This document shows positions 9,201 through 16,693 of a DNA stretch of 64,000 nt, in pieces. The DNA comes from Streptomyces finlayi. Lineage in GTDB: Bacteria > Actinomycetota > Actinomycetes > Streptomycetales > Streptomycetaceae. The stretch spans positions 7,006,001 to 7,070,000 of the forward strand of contig NZ_CP045702.1 in assembly GCF_014216315.1 (NCBI RefSeq). Direction: 5' to 3'. The notes under the pieces were generated by a model. That model was not told the origin of the DNA. It did not search any database and worked only from the letters and a program-made list of their open reading frames with translations. Numbering within the stretch: position 1 is the first letter of the stretch; every line of letters begins with the position of its first letter. The translations under genes were made by a program, and so were the position numbers.

Positions 9201-9626
9201 GTTGAGCCCCGCGAGCCCCAGGGTCAGGTCGGCCTTGTGGGGGAATTCGTACTGACGGCCGCCGCCCACGATCTGGTGCGTCGTCGGGTAGCCGACCTCC
9301 AAACCTCCGGAGACCGCCTTGTAGGTGAGGGGGTGGCCGTACATGTTCTCCGACCACGGGTTGCTGGAGAAGCGCTGGAAAGCCAGCGAAGTCCACCAGT
9401 CGTTCGTCGGGACGGGGGTATCGGCCATGGCGGCAGTGACCTTCGGCTTGACCGCCTGGCCGCCGTTGTTCGACGGCCCCTGGCGGCCGGCCGGGCGAAC
9501 GTCGCTGTAGCTGCCCTTGCCGACCTCGATGGTCGCGGCCGAGGCAACACCGCTGCTCACCGTGCCCAATGCGGTAGCTGCAAGAGCCACCGTGGTCAGG
9601 AGTGACAGGTTTCTGTGAGATCTCAT
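6282..9626 (-). CDS. Secreted GH81 endo-beta-1,3-glucanase with two Fn3 domains
   Basis: An 1114-residue exported enzyme that should cut beta-1,3-glucans (laminarin, callose, fungal wall). Residues 1-31 are a Sec signal ending ASA-A. The GH81 catalytic domain spans about 60-710. It has DHHFHYSYY at Asp450 and NNQESSSES at Glu527, the family's acid/base pair by motif. Two fibronectin type III repeats follow at about 768-855 and 860-948. A C-terminal domain (954-1114, VSYDLTGDGTFDRVETFRYF) resembles a CBM56-type glucan-binding module. ATG 9626 has GAAGG about 7 nt upstream; longer readings of the frame lack this. A perfect operator palindrome lies 12 bp upstream of the start, so LacI-type repression is expected. 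Confidence 0.93.
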   Translation of the reverse strand: MRSHRNLSLLTTVALAATALGTVSSGVASAATIEVGKGSYSDVRPAGRQGPSNNGGQAVKPKVTAAMADTPVPTNDWWTSLAFQRFSSNPWSENMYGHPLTYKAVSGGLEVGYPTTHQIVGGGRQYEFPHKADLTLGLAGLNSPDAKADGWSDWTVSPYWNDGARSLRTTIGHGLPYVYAEGTGGAAQISAAAPPTVFADQGNVLGVTISGHDYALFAPTSSDWTVSGTEIRADLGGENYFSLAVLPSKEALADFKKYAFSFVTGSKVDWEYREGDGEVKATYSLTTEAKEGTETGTFQALYRHQWLHTSDPLTAYRYVSSRGEMKVREGTSFTTTQKVNGVLPGLPSAAGVDKAKLKGYINDVLTQGDPFSGAIDTYWTGKALGKLALLVPLADQVGDTANRDKVLALIKGRMEEWFTAGGPSEFSYDKEWRTLIGYPASYGSDQELNDHHFHYSYYVMAAAIVAQYDPQWAADSEWGGMVKELIKDAANPARNDSRYPFLRGFDVYAGHSWAAGHESFAAGNNQESSSESINLSAGLIMWGSAMGDKALRDQGVYMMMTESESIAQYWFDTDQQVYPQDFTHDAVGMVWSSGGAYATWWTANPEEIHGINFLPMTGGSLHLAREKAMLNRSVVEMEKENGGPAVEWKDIFWQVQALYDPAKAMSYWNQWNGGYVPEAGETKAHTYHWVATMNSIGSPDMTVTANSPTAVVFDKNGTKTYTAHNYTAEACSVLFSDGGVLNVPARSTASGTGGDTEVGTLCGAPGDDRPSAPGTPMASDISDDSVKLTWSAATDDKGIKDYDVYRGTSKVATVTGTSYTNTGLTPGTPYTYSVKARDTSNQVGPASGTVTVTTTGNPPPRDEAPGAPGTPVAGEVTSSSVALSWEAAADDRGVKNYDVYRGTSKVATVTGTSYTNTGLTAGTSYTYSVKARDTADQVGPASGTVAVTTSGPPPVTGDTFYLRSGGQLTTQAADAGSSDTIPSAGGTNRDGTPHNPRVYEVKNVRGALKAGSGTAFTFKVDAGANVGYAQQARVSYDLTGDGTFDRVETFRYFASDPITGWEDYSSARQGALSASGTLGDLNGGTIRVEVWSALGNGPSTLQVGKGSVLTIPFA
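6781..7238. repeat. Near-identical direct repeats coding the two Fn3 domains
   Basis: About 170 bp at 6781-6950 recurs at 7069-7238 with only scattered changes, a 288-bp (96-codon) period. Both encode YDVYRGTSKVATVTGTSYTN followed by TGL and YTYSVKARDT. The low divergence points to a recent duplication or ongoing gene conversion within the gene. Confidence 0.8.
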
Positions 9627-9638
9627 GCACAGCCCTTC

Positions 9639-9652
9639 TGAGAGCGCTCTCA
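9639..9652. promoter_or_regulatory. LacI-family operator before the GH81 gene
   Basis: TGAGAGCGCTCTCA is a perfect 14-bp palindrome just upstream of the glucanase ribosome site. It differs from the published streptomycete CebR box (TGGGAGCGCTCCCA) by one symmetric base pair. The same site recurs at 9914 and 11392. A repressor here would block the glucanase. Confidence 0.8.
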
Positions 9653-9913
9653 AGTCGCCGACAACGTAGAGCGGCACTCGGAAGCGGTCAATACTCTGAG
9701 TCGAAACTCCTGTGTGCTGCTGCGGTTTTCCAGGGAGTGAAGGGGGTGTAGGTGGCAGCGGAGGGCGCCGTGGCGTGCGTCTTCGTGTCCGCCGATGCGT
9801 GAAGGGGGCGCCGAAGGTGCTTCCATGCCGGGACTGGACACGTCTTTTTCGTATGGGATCGGGCTGCCATGCCGTGCAGAGTGCGCTTATGGGACACATC
9901 TGACCCGCGCGAC

Positions 9914-9927
9914 TGGGAGCGCTCTCA
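9914..9927. promoter_or_regulatory. LacI-family operator before the regulator gene
   Basis: TGGGAGCGCTCTCA is intermediate between the CebR box and the perfect palindrome at 9639. It lies 73 bp before the chosen start of the LacI-family gene, in the shared divergent region of about 370 bp. This implies autoregulation. Confidence 0.75.
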
Positions 9928-9999
9928 GGTGAGGGTGTCGCAGGAACTATGCTGCAACGGCAGACCGCCCGGATTTCCGCGCGTGAACAGGAGAGATTC

Positions 10000-11025
10000 T
10001 TGCCCGAGCAGATGATGACACCTCGCCCTACCCTCGAAGGGGTCGCGGCTCGCGCGGGTGTCTCACGGGCGACGGTATCCCGTGTCGTCAACGGCGGGTC
10101 CGGGGTGCGCCAACCGCTGATCGAGAGAGTGCGCAAGGCGGTCGAGGAACTCGGCTATGTCCCCAACCAGGCCGCACGCTCCCTGGTGACCCAACGTACC
10201 GGTGCCGTGGCCGTGATCATCGCGGAGCCCGAGTTCCGGGTGTTCTCCGACCCTTTCTTCGAACGGCATGTGAGAGGGATCAGCAGGGAGCTGTCGGCGA
10301 ATGACCTCCAACTGGTGCTGCTGTGGGTGGAGGGAGAGTCCGATCATGATCGGATCGCTCGCTATCTGTCCGGCGGCCATGTGGACGGGGCCCTCGCCTT
10401 CTCCCTGCACAGCGACGACCGGCTCGCCCAGCTGATAGCCCACAGCAGGGTGCCCTACGTGTTCGGTGGCCGCCCCGCGGCGTTCTCCTCCCTGGGCACC
10501 CCCTACGTGGACTGTGACAACAGGGGAGGGGCGCGAGCGGCCGTTTCGCACCTCGTTTCCGCAGGTCGAAGCAGAATCGCCCACATCGCGGGTCCGTCCG
10601 ACCAGACCTCCGCGGTCGACCGTGCGGCCGGCTACCACGACGTCCTCGTCGAGGCCGACCCGGAGCTCCTCCAAAAGGGCGACTTCACCGAGGAAAGCGG
10701 TGCCCGATCCATGGCGGCACTGCTCGACCGCTGCCCCGGACTCGACGCGGTTTTCGCCGCGAACGACCTGATGGCCCGGGGGGCGTTGCGTACGCTCCTG
10801 GAGCGCGGCCTCAGGATTCCCGACGATGTCGCCGTCGTCGGATTCGACGACATGGGGGACGTCGCCAGTGGCGCGGTACCTGCCCTCACCACCGTACGGC
10901 AGGACATCGAGGGCATGGGCCGCCTGATGGTCAGACTTCTGATGCGCCGGCTCGACCACCCCGAGCAGGCGGGGGCCGATTCGGTGATCACGCCGACCGT
11001 CCTGGTGCAGCGCCAGTCCTCCTGA
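10000..11025 (+). CDS. LacI family repressor of the glucan module
   Basis: A 341-residue regulator with the helix-turn-helix and hinge at the N-terminus (LEGVAARAGVSRATVSRVVN) and a periplasmic-binding-like sugar-sensing domain. Typical marks are VNGGSGV, YVPNQAARSLVTQRT, AVFAANDLMA and DVAVVGFDDMG. I choose TTG 10000 because AGGAGAG lies 4 nt before it; ATG 9949 and ATG 10012 are poorly placed. Divergent from the GH81 glucanase, with operators on both sides. The operator family suggests a CebR/CelR paralogue sensing beta-glucan oligosaccharides. Confidence 0.92.
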   Translation: MPEQMMTPRPTLEGVAARAGVSRATVSRVVNGGSGVRQPLIERVRKAVEELGYVPNQAARSLVTQRTGAVAVIIAEPEFRVFSDPFFERHVRGISRELSANDLQLVLLWVEGESDHDRIARYLSGGHVDGALAFSLHSDDRLAQLIAHSRVPYVFGGRPAAFSSLGTPYVDCDNRGGARAAVSHLVSAGRSRIAHIAGPSDQTSAVDRAAGYHDVLVEADPELLQKGDFTEESGARSMAALLDRCPGLDAVFAANDLMARGALRTLLERGLRIPDDVAVVGFDDMGDVASGAVPALTTVRQDIEGMGRLMVRLLMRRLDHPEQAGADSVITPTVLVQRQSS

Positions 11026-11377
11026 GGCCGGGGCGTCTCTCACGCGCCGACACCGCCCTCGCCGTCCGCAGTGAGAGCGCCGACGCTCCGGAACGGCCGG
11101 CCTTCCTGTGCGTGGGGAGTGCGCGGAGAAGCCCCGGGCATGGGGTGGTGTCTGTGTGGCGACCTGCCGGAGGTCGCACGAGCGTGCTCCCGGTGCCGGC
11201 GTGAGCCTTTCGGGTGGTGACCTCCACCCAACTGCCGCCGCCGATACGTCCTCGTGCCGGCAAGTGAACGGCCCGGTCGGGTTGTTCGTACGGAAAGATC
11301 CGGCACGTCCTGCTTCTCGGTGAGTCCAAGCCATCGTTGCTGCAGGCCTTGACGGTGCGCCACGCTCCCGTGCAGTC

Positions 11378-11458
11378 GCCACCTGCCCATCTGAGAGCGC
11401 TCTCAAGCGCCTCGTGCTCAACGGAAGCCCAGCCCAGGAGAGGTCCTTCGACTTCTGA
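11378..11458 (+). pseudogene. Possible 3' fragment of a lost enzyme gene
   Basis: One frame ends ESALKRLVLNGSPAQERSFDF with TGA at 11456-11458, directly before a strong terminator. It has coding-like composition and looks like the last beta-strands of a carbohydrate enzyme, but no start, ribosome site or upstream domain is visible. The orphan operator at 11392 lies inside it. The rest of the 11026-11520 gap shows no gene. Short and speculative. Confidence 0.3.
11392..11405. promoter_or_regulatory. Third copy of the LacI-family operator
   Basis: TGAGAGCGCTCTCA, identical to the site at 9639. The next gene downstream is the rhamnose mutarotase, but a terminator hairpin lies in between, so the site may be the relic of a deleted promoter. 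Confidence 0.7.
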
Positions 11459-11466
11459 GCCGTACG

Positions 11467-11503
11467 GGGCAGGGGGCCGCCTCGCGAGGGCGGCCCCCTG
11501 CCC
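11467..11503 (+). terminator. Strong terminator hairpin
   Basis: A perfect 15-bp stem (11467-11481 with 11489-11503) with loop TCGCGAG. It directly follows the stop codon of the fragment at 11378-11458, which suggests that a real gene once ended there. Confidence 0.7.
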
Positions 11504-11520
11504 GTGCAGGAGGTGACCCC

Positions 11521-11841
11521 AGGCAGCGCGTCTGTCTTCTTCTGAAGGTCCGCGCCGAGAAGACCGAGGAGTACCGAGAGCGCCACGAGCACGTCTGGGC
11601 CGACATGCGGGCCGCGCTCTCCGGAACGGGCTGGCACAACTACTCCCTGTTCCTGCGGGAGGACGGCCTGCTCGTCGGCTATCTGGAGACCCCTGACTTC
11701 GACCGGGCCCGGGCCGCTATGGAGGCCACCGAGGTGAACGCGCGCCGGCAGAAGGAAATGGCGCACAACTTCGAGGAGTTGGACGGGCAGGCACCGGATG
11801 CCGCGATGCGCCCGCTCACCGAGGTCTTCCGCCTCGCCTGA
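11521..11841 (+). pseudogene. rhaM: L-rhamnose mutarotase with its ATG mutated to AGG
   Basis: The frame encodes a full rhamnose mutarotase (interconverts alpha and beta L-rhamnose), about 106 residues: QRVCLLLKVRAEKTEEYRER, then HEHVWADMRAALSGTGWHNY, YLETPDF, ATEVNAR and an acidic C-terminus ending TEVFRLA. The family starts M-Q-R-V. Here that codon is AGG at 11521, with AGGAGGTGA correctly placed before it. No in-frame ATG, GTG or TTG exists until ATG 11605, which would drop 28 residues including the catalytic Tyr and His of EEYRERH. Either the gene is recently inactivated, it uses a non-standard start, or the base is a sequencing error. The rest is undamaged. Confidence 0.8.
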
Positions 11842-11970
11842 CGCCCGGGCCTCGCCAACGGGCGGCGACTGGCCGTCTTCACCACGAGGCCGAGGCTGCC
11901 GCGGCGGCAGGGGCTGGACGGCTGATTGGGCGGCGTGCCGCTCGCCTCCCCCGGCCGCTGGCCACGCCTG

Positions 11971-12981
11971 TCAGGCCAGGGTTGCCGCACGGGCGGGGTC
12001 GACCGCGTGCAGAAGGGGCTCACCCCGCACCAGGCGCCCGAGTTCGCCGGCCACGAGATGACCGAGCCGGTGGCGTTCGGCGCCCATGGCGCCGCCGAGG
12101 TGGGGTGTCAGGACGATGTTGGGGAGAGTGAACAGCGGCGAGCCCGGGACCGGAGGCTCCGGGTGTGTGACGTCGAGTACGGCCGTGAGGTCGGGTCTGG
12201 CAGCCAGGACCTCCGTCATCGCCTCCTCGTCGATGAGCGCACCCCTGGCGGTGTTGATCAGCGTGGCGCCCGGCAGTAGGGATGCCAGCAGGCTCGCTCC
12301 GATCGATCCGTGGGTCTCGGGCAGGAGCGGGGCATGGAGACTGACGACGTGGCAGGTGGCGAAGAGCTCCTCGATACCGACGAGCCGTATGCCCTGCTCC
12401 TGGGCGCTTGCCGCGTCGGCGAAGGGGTCGGTGGCGAGGACTTCGACGTCGAAGCGGCTGAGGTGTGCCGCGACGAGTCGGCCGATGTGGCCGAGCCCCA
12501 GCAGACCCACACGTGACCGGTAGGCGCCGGGGATTCGGGGGTTGTGCGGGTACCGGTGGCTGTCGGCCACTTCCCGGCTGATGCGGTGGACCTGCTTCAG
12601 CCCGAGGAGGATCTGCGCGAGGGCGAACTCCGCCACCGGGGTGGCGTTGGCCGCGGCCGCGGAGACGATCGGGATGCCGCGCGCCCAGAAGTCGGGCGTC
12701 GTCAGATGCCGCACGGAGCCCGCGGCGACGAAGACCGCCCGCAGCCCGGGTGCCCGGGACATGAAGCCGGCGTCGAGGACGGGGGCGCCCCAGCCGGTTA
12801 GCAGGATGTCCGTACGGCGCAGGACGTCGGGACGTCCGTCGAGCTGCCGGCGGGTGAGGGGTGGGCCCTGCCGGTCCACGAGCCGGTCGACAGCGGCCAG
12901 CACTTCGGGCGGGTAGACGTCCGGCTGCCGTTCCGCCTCCATGACCAGAAGTGCTGTCGGCCTGGGCGCGTTCTCGTCCAT
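11971..12981 (-). CDS. D-isomer-specific 2-hydroxyacid dehydrogenase
   Basis: A 336-residue NAD-dependent dehydrogenase of the D-2-hydroxyacid family, which reduces 2-oxoacids or glyoxylate-like compounds. The Rossmann motif is LLGLGHIG. Downstream are NTARGALIDEEAM with the catalytic Arg, the Glu in THPEPP and the catalytic His in TPHLGG. ATG 12981 has GAGGAG 10 nt upstream; the longer open frame to 13386 looks non-coding. It is divergent from the sugar ABC cluster, with about 495 bp between. Its placement suggests it handles an acid released during sugar-acid breakdown, which is inference. Confidence 0.88.
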   Translation of the reverse strand: MDENAPRPTALLVMEAERQPDVYPPEVLAAVDRLVDRQGPPLTRRQLDGRPDVLRRTDILLTGWGAPVLDAGFMSRAPGLRAVFVAAGSVRHLTTPDFWARGIPIVSAAAANATPVAEFALAQILLGLKQVHRISREVADSHRYPHNPRIPGAYRSRVGLLGLGHIGRLVAAHLSRFDVEVLATDPFADAASAQEQGIRLVGIEELFATCHVVSLHAPLLPETHGSIGASLLASLLPGATLINTARGALIDEEAMTEVLAARPDLTAVLDVTHPEPPVPGSPLFTLPNIVLTPHLGGAMGAERHRLGHLVAGELGRLVRGEPLLHAVDPARAATLA

Positions 12982-13102
12982 CTCGTTGACGCTCCTCGCC
13001 TGCTGCGCTGACGTGAGGTCAGCGATTTCCCACGCGGCCGGTCGGCCGGTCGGGTGTGTGTGGACGTGTCTGTCTGAGTGTCGAAGGTTGGCGCGGCTTG
13101 TT

Positions 13103-13112
13103 CGAAATTTCG
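13103..13112. promoter_or_regulatory. Candidate operator CGAAATTTCG
   Basis: An AT-rich perfect 10-bp palindrome, extended as TTCGAAATTTCGGA, stands out in the GC-rich DNA 122 bp upstream of the hydroxyacid dehydrogenase start. IclR and GntR family operators often look like this. No regulator of either family is present in the window. Confidence 0.35.
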
Positions 13113-13393
13113 GATAACCCGCTCGAAAAGTGACGATACATCGGATGACTGGGGCGGTTTCAATAGTTCTGGGTTCATGGGTTTCTGGCCGTCCGGTGAG
13201 CGTCGGCATCGTATGTGACCACAGGGTGTTCGACAGCCAACAGTGCCCTGTGCAGCCATAATTTGCCCGCTCCTGGCTGAAACCTCGTGGTCGTCGCCCC
13301 CGGCGGGGCGGTGTCGGCCAAGGAGCGGGGTCGGGAGGGGTGCGGTTTCGGCCTGGCTGCCGACGCTGCGAAAATTTTGTATTCATCGGAGTA

Positions 13394-13442
13394 TTGACGC
13401 GGGAATCTGTGCGCCGTTAGCGTCCCCGGCAAGCGCTTACCA
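13394..13442 (+). promoter_or_regulatory. Promoter and LacI-type operator of the sugar ABC cluster
   Basis: TTGACG (13394-13399), an 18-bp spacer and TAGCGT (13418-13423) form a credible vegetative promoter. Just downstream GGCAAGCGCTTACC (13429-13442) is an imperfect palindrome with the LacI-family core AAGCGCTT. It differs from the CebR-like sites, so a different LacI-family repressor, encoded elsewhere, is expected. Confidence 0.6.
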
Positions 13443-13476
13443 GAGGCGGCTGTGGTGCAGTGAAACAGGAGTTGTG

Positions 13477-14805
13477 ATGCAGAGATCGCGGTGGGTCGGA
13501 GCGGGTTTTCTCGCGTCGGCGCTGATCCTCACCAGCTGTACGTCAGGTCCCGCCGGAGGGGACGTCGAGCAGGACTCCAAGGCGCCCCTCGAACTGTGGA
13601 CCAGGACGACACCGGGCGGGCCGGGGGAGAAGGGCACACTCGCACTCGCCGCGGCCTTCGAGAAGTCCACCGGCTACAAGGTCCGGGTCACCGCGATATT
13701 CGACGACTTCGAGACCAAGGTGCAGCAGCGGGCCGCACAGAAGAACCTCCCGGACATCATCATGAACGACGTGACGCAGCTCGGCGCGATGCACAGCCAG
13801 GGCCTGCTCCGGGAGATCGACCTCGACAAGATCAAGGACAGCGGGCAGCTCATCGAGCAGGGCCTGAAGTCCGGAAAGAGCCTGGACGGGAAGCAGTTCG
13901 GCCTGCCGTACTCGGCGCAGGCCACCGCGCTCCTCATCCGCAAGGACTGGCGGGAGAAGCTGAAGCTCCAAGCGCCCCGGAACTGGGACGACTTCACCGC
14001 GATGGCCGAGGCGTTCACCACGAGGGACCCGGACGGCGACGGCAAGAAGAACACCTTCGGCCTGGCCGCGCCGCTGTCCACCAAGCGCGGATACGCATCC
14101 TGGTACTTCTCCAACTTCCTCTGGGCCGCTGGCGGTGACTTCATCGCCGATGCCGGGAACGGCACGTACAAGCCCTCGATGACGACGAAGGAGTCGGTCG
14201 AGGCCATGCAGTGGTTCCGCGACCTCGGCTGCACATCCAAGGCCATTCAGCCCGGCGCGGTCACCATGGACACCCCGCCCACGAACGAGACGTTCGAGTC
14301 GGGGCGGACCGGCATGTTCGTCGTCGGCCCGTATCTGATGCCCCGCTTCGACGAAGTCCTGGGCAAGGACAAGTACGAGGTCGTTCCGATGCCCAAGGGA
14401 CCCGAGGACGCCACCGTGCTCGCCGAGGGGGCCTCCGTCTACCTGATGGCCGGCTCCGAGAACCGGGCGGGCCAGGACGCCTTCGCGGGCTTCGCCGTCT
14501 CCGCCGAGGGCCAACGGACCGGAATGCAGGGCGAGTCGGGCTACACCGTGCAGCTGCCCGTGAACAAGACCGTGGACATCTCCAAGATCCGCCCGGACCC
14601 CCGCTGGCGGACCTACGCCGAGGCATACGGCTCCGCCGGGCGGTACGCCCCCTCCATCCCGAACTGGACCGCGGTGCGGCAGGCGACCGCGGAGACCGTC
14701 AACGCGCTGCTGGCCGACTGCGAACTGGACACCGGCAGCGAGCTGCGCGACCTCGACAAGCAGCTCGCCGGCATTCTCGAGGAACAGGGAATCGCCGCGT
14801 CATGA
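13477..14805 (+). CDS. Sugar ABC transporter substrate-binding lipoprotein
   Basis: A 442-residue extracellular solute-binding protein of the family that captures oligosaccharides. A short signal ends in the lipobox LTSC with Cys at residue 21. The body has the family's ELWTRTTPGG strand, the GYKVRVTAIFDDFE loop, GLPYSAQATALLIRKDW and RTGMFVVGPYL. ATG 13477 follows CAGGAG. It is the first gene of a cluster whose next two genes are permeases overlapping by 4 bp. The ligand should be the product of the PL6 and GH29 enzymes downstream, by context only. Confidence 0.93.
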   Translation: MQRSRWVGAGFLASALILTSCTSGPAGGDVEQDSKAPLELWTRTTPGGPGEKGTLALAAAFEKSTGYKVRVTAIFDDFETKVQQRAAQKNLPDIIMNDVTQLGAMHSQGLLREIDLDKIKDSGQLIEQGLKSGKSLDGKQFGLPYSAQATALLIRKDWREKLKLQAPRNWDDFTAMAEAFTTRDPDGDGKKNTFGLAAPLSTKRGYASWYFSNFLWAAGGDFIADAGNGTYKPSMTTKESVEAMQWFRDLGCTSKAIQPGAVTMDTPPTNETFESGRTGMFVVGPYLMPRFDEVLGKDKYEVVPMPKGPEDATVLAEGASVYLMAGSENRAGQDAFAGFAVSAEGQRTGMQGESGYTVQLPVNKTVDISKIRPDPRWRTYAEAYGSAGRYAPSIPNWTAVRQATAETVNALLADCELDTGSELRDLDKQLAGILEEQGIAAS

Positions 14806-15773
14806 GCCTCGACCAGATGAAGCGTGCCCCGCTCCCCGGACGGCGGTTCCCCGGAGCGGGGGGCCGCCCGTCCGGCGGGGCCGCCGCGGCCCGCCCGAAG
14901 CACAGCCGTCGGGCGGGCCGGTGGTGGACACCCTGGCTGTTCCTCGCTCCGGCCATGCTCCTCTTCCTGTACTTCAAGTTCATCCCCATGGCCAGCGCCC
15001 TGACGATGTCCTTCCAGGAGGTTCAGCCCTACCTCGGAAACCGGTGGGTCGGCACCGAGAACTACACCACCGTGCTCGGCTCCGAGGGTTTCCGCGACGC
15101 CGTCTGGCACACCGTCGTCCTCGCCGCCGGGCAGACCGCGGGCTCCATGCTCCTCGGCCTGGTGCTCGCCCTGCTGATGGAGGGGCAGGGGCGCCGGCTC
15201 GGCTTCGTACGCTCCGCGGCGTTCCTGCCGGTGGTGGTGCCGATCGCCGTCGTCGCCGAACTCTGGCGGATCATGTACCACCCGACCGAGGACGGGATGC
15301 TCAACTCCCTCCTGGGTCTGGTGGGTTCCGGCCCTTCCGGGTTCATCAACCATCCCGACACCTCGCTCGGTTCCATCATGATCACCGGAATCTGGCGGGG
15401 CGCCCCGTACGACATGATGATCTTCCTCGCAGGGCTCGCCGGTGTCGACCGCGGTCTGTACGAGGCCGCGAAGGTCGACGGAGCCTCCAGGCTGCAGCGC
15501 GTGTGGCACGTGACGGTGCCTGGACTGCGGTCGGTGTTCACCATCCTGTTCATCCTCGCGGCGATCCGCGGCCTGCGCGTGTTCACCGAGGTCTTCCTGC
15601 TGACCAACGGGGGCCCCGACGGCTCGACCGAAGTCGTCATGACCCTGATCTACAAACTCGGCCTCGAACAGAACCGGCTCGGCGTCGGCGCGGCGGGAGC
15701 CGTCCTGCTGTTCATCGCGACGCTGATCCTGACGGTCTTCGTCCACCTGGTACGAAGGAGGGAGAGCAAGTGA
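14802..15773 (+). CDS. Sugar ABC transporter permease 1 (MalF-like)
   Basis: A 323-residue inner membrane permease. A basic Pro-rich N-terminus precedes six predicted helices, beginning WLFLAPAMLLFLYFKFIP. The EAA loop that docks the ATPase reads YEAAKVDGASRLQRVWHVTV. The start ATG overlaps the stop of the binding-protein gene in ATGA, so translation is coupled. No ATPase gene lies in the cluster; streptomycete sugar importers of this kind share the MsiK ATPase encoded elsewhere. Confidence 0.92.
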   Translation: MSLDQMKRAPLPGRRFPGAGGRPSGGAAAARPKHSRRAGRWWTPWLFLAPAMLLFLYFKFIPMASALTMSFQEVQPYLGNRWVGTENYTTVLGSEGFRDAVWHTVVLAAGQTAGSMLLGLVLALLMEGQGRRLGFVRSAAFLPVVVPIAVVAELWRIMYHPTEDGMLNSLLGLVGSGPSGFINHPDTSLGSIMITGIWRGAPYDMMIFLAGLAGVDRGLYEAAKVDGASRLQRVWHVTVPGLRSVFTILFILAAIRGLRVFTEVFLLTNGGPDGSTEVVMTLIYKLGLEQNRLGVGAAGAVLLFIATLILTVFVHLVRRRESK

Positions 15774-16636
15774 ACGCCCCCAACGAGACGGCGCTCGGCC
15801 TGACCGAGGCCAGGAGCCCGGCCGGACGCATCCTGAAGGCCGTCACGTACGCCCTGGTCCTGATCGTCTTCGCCGGTCCGCTGCTGGCCCTGCTGGTCAG
15901 CGCCTTCGGCCGGGTCAAGGATCCGACCCAGCTGAGCGTCATCCCCTCCGGGGTCACCCTCGACAACTTCCGGATCGCGTTCGACCAGGGCGTCCTCGCG
16001 TACCTGCTGAACTCGTTCTTCGTGGTGGGCGGCGGGCTGCTCCTCCAGGTGGCCGTGTCCGTCATGGCCGGCTACGCCCTGGCCAGAAAGGTCTTCCCCG
16101 GGATGGCGCTGGCCCTCGTGGCGATCCTCGCGACGCTGATGCTGCCCGAGGAGATCCTGGCCCTCCCGCTGTCCCTGATCCTCGCCGACCTGCCGGTCCT
16201 CCACTTCAACCTGATCGGCACGCTCGCCGGGATGATCGTCCCGCTGGGCGCCTGGGGATTCTCCATCCTCGTGATGACCGAGTTCATGAAGGACGTACCC
16301 CGGGAACTCGAAGAGGCCGCCCGCATCGACGGGGCCGGCGACCTGCGCATCTTCGCCCAGATCATCCTGCCGATGTGCAAGCCGGCGCTGGGCGTCATCG
16401 GAGTCTTCGGCTTCACGATGATCTGGGACCAGTATCTGCTTCCCCTCCTCGTGGCCACCGACTCCTCCTCGTACACACTCCCGCTGGCGCTGCGGACGCT
16501 GCGGATCGACCCCGACGTCACGCCCGGAGTGGTGATGGCGGCCTCGCTGCTGGCGCTGCTCCCGTCCGTGATCGTCTTCCTGTTCTTCCAGCGTTCTTTC
16601 GTGCACGGCCTGTCCTCCGGCGCGCTGAAGGGCTGA
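15770..16636 (+). CDS. Sugar ABC transporter permease 2 (MalG-like)
   Basis: A 288-residue partner permease with six helices and the EAA loop ELEEAARIDGAGDLRIFAQI. GTG 15770 overlaps the TGA of permease 1 by 4 bp, and GAAGGAGGGAGAG precedes it. It forms the membrane heterodimer with the preceding permease. Confidence 0.92.
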   Translation: MNAPNETALGLTEARSPAGRILKAVTYALVLIVFAGPLLALLVSAFGRVKDPTQLSVIPSGVTLDNFRIAFDQGVLAYLLNSFFVVGGGLLLQVAVSVMAGYALARKVFPGMALALVAILATLMLPEEILALPLSLILADLPVLHFNLIGTLAGMIVPLGAWGFSILVMTEFMKDVPRELEEAARIDGAGDLRIFAQIILPMCKPALGVIGVFGFTMIWDQYLLPLLVATDSSSYTLPLALRTLRIDPDVTPGVVMAASLLALLPSVIVFLFFQRSFVHGLSSGALKG

Positions 16637-16693
16637 CCCGCAAGCTGCCTGCCGCCCCGCCACCACACCACGAGCACTAAGGAGCGACCCCCA

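Noticed and set aside
11108..11323. Plus-strand frame of 71 codons after the LacI gene
   Set aside because: No ribosome site, composition unlike a protein, and other frames are equally open.
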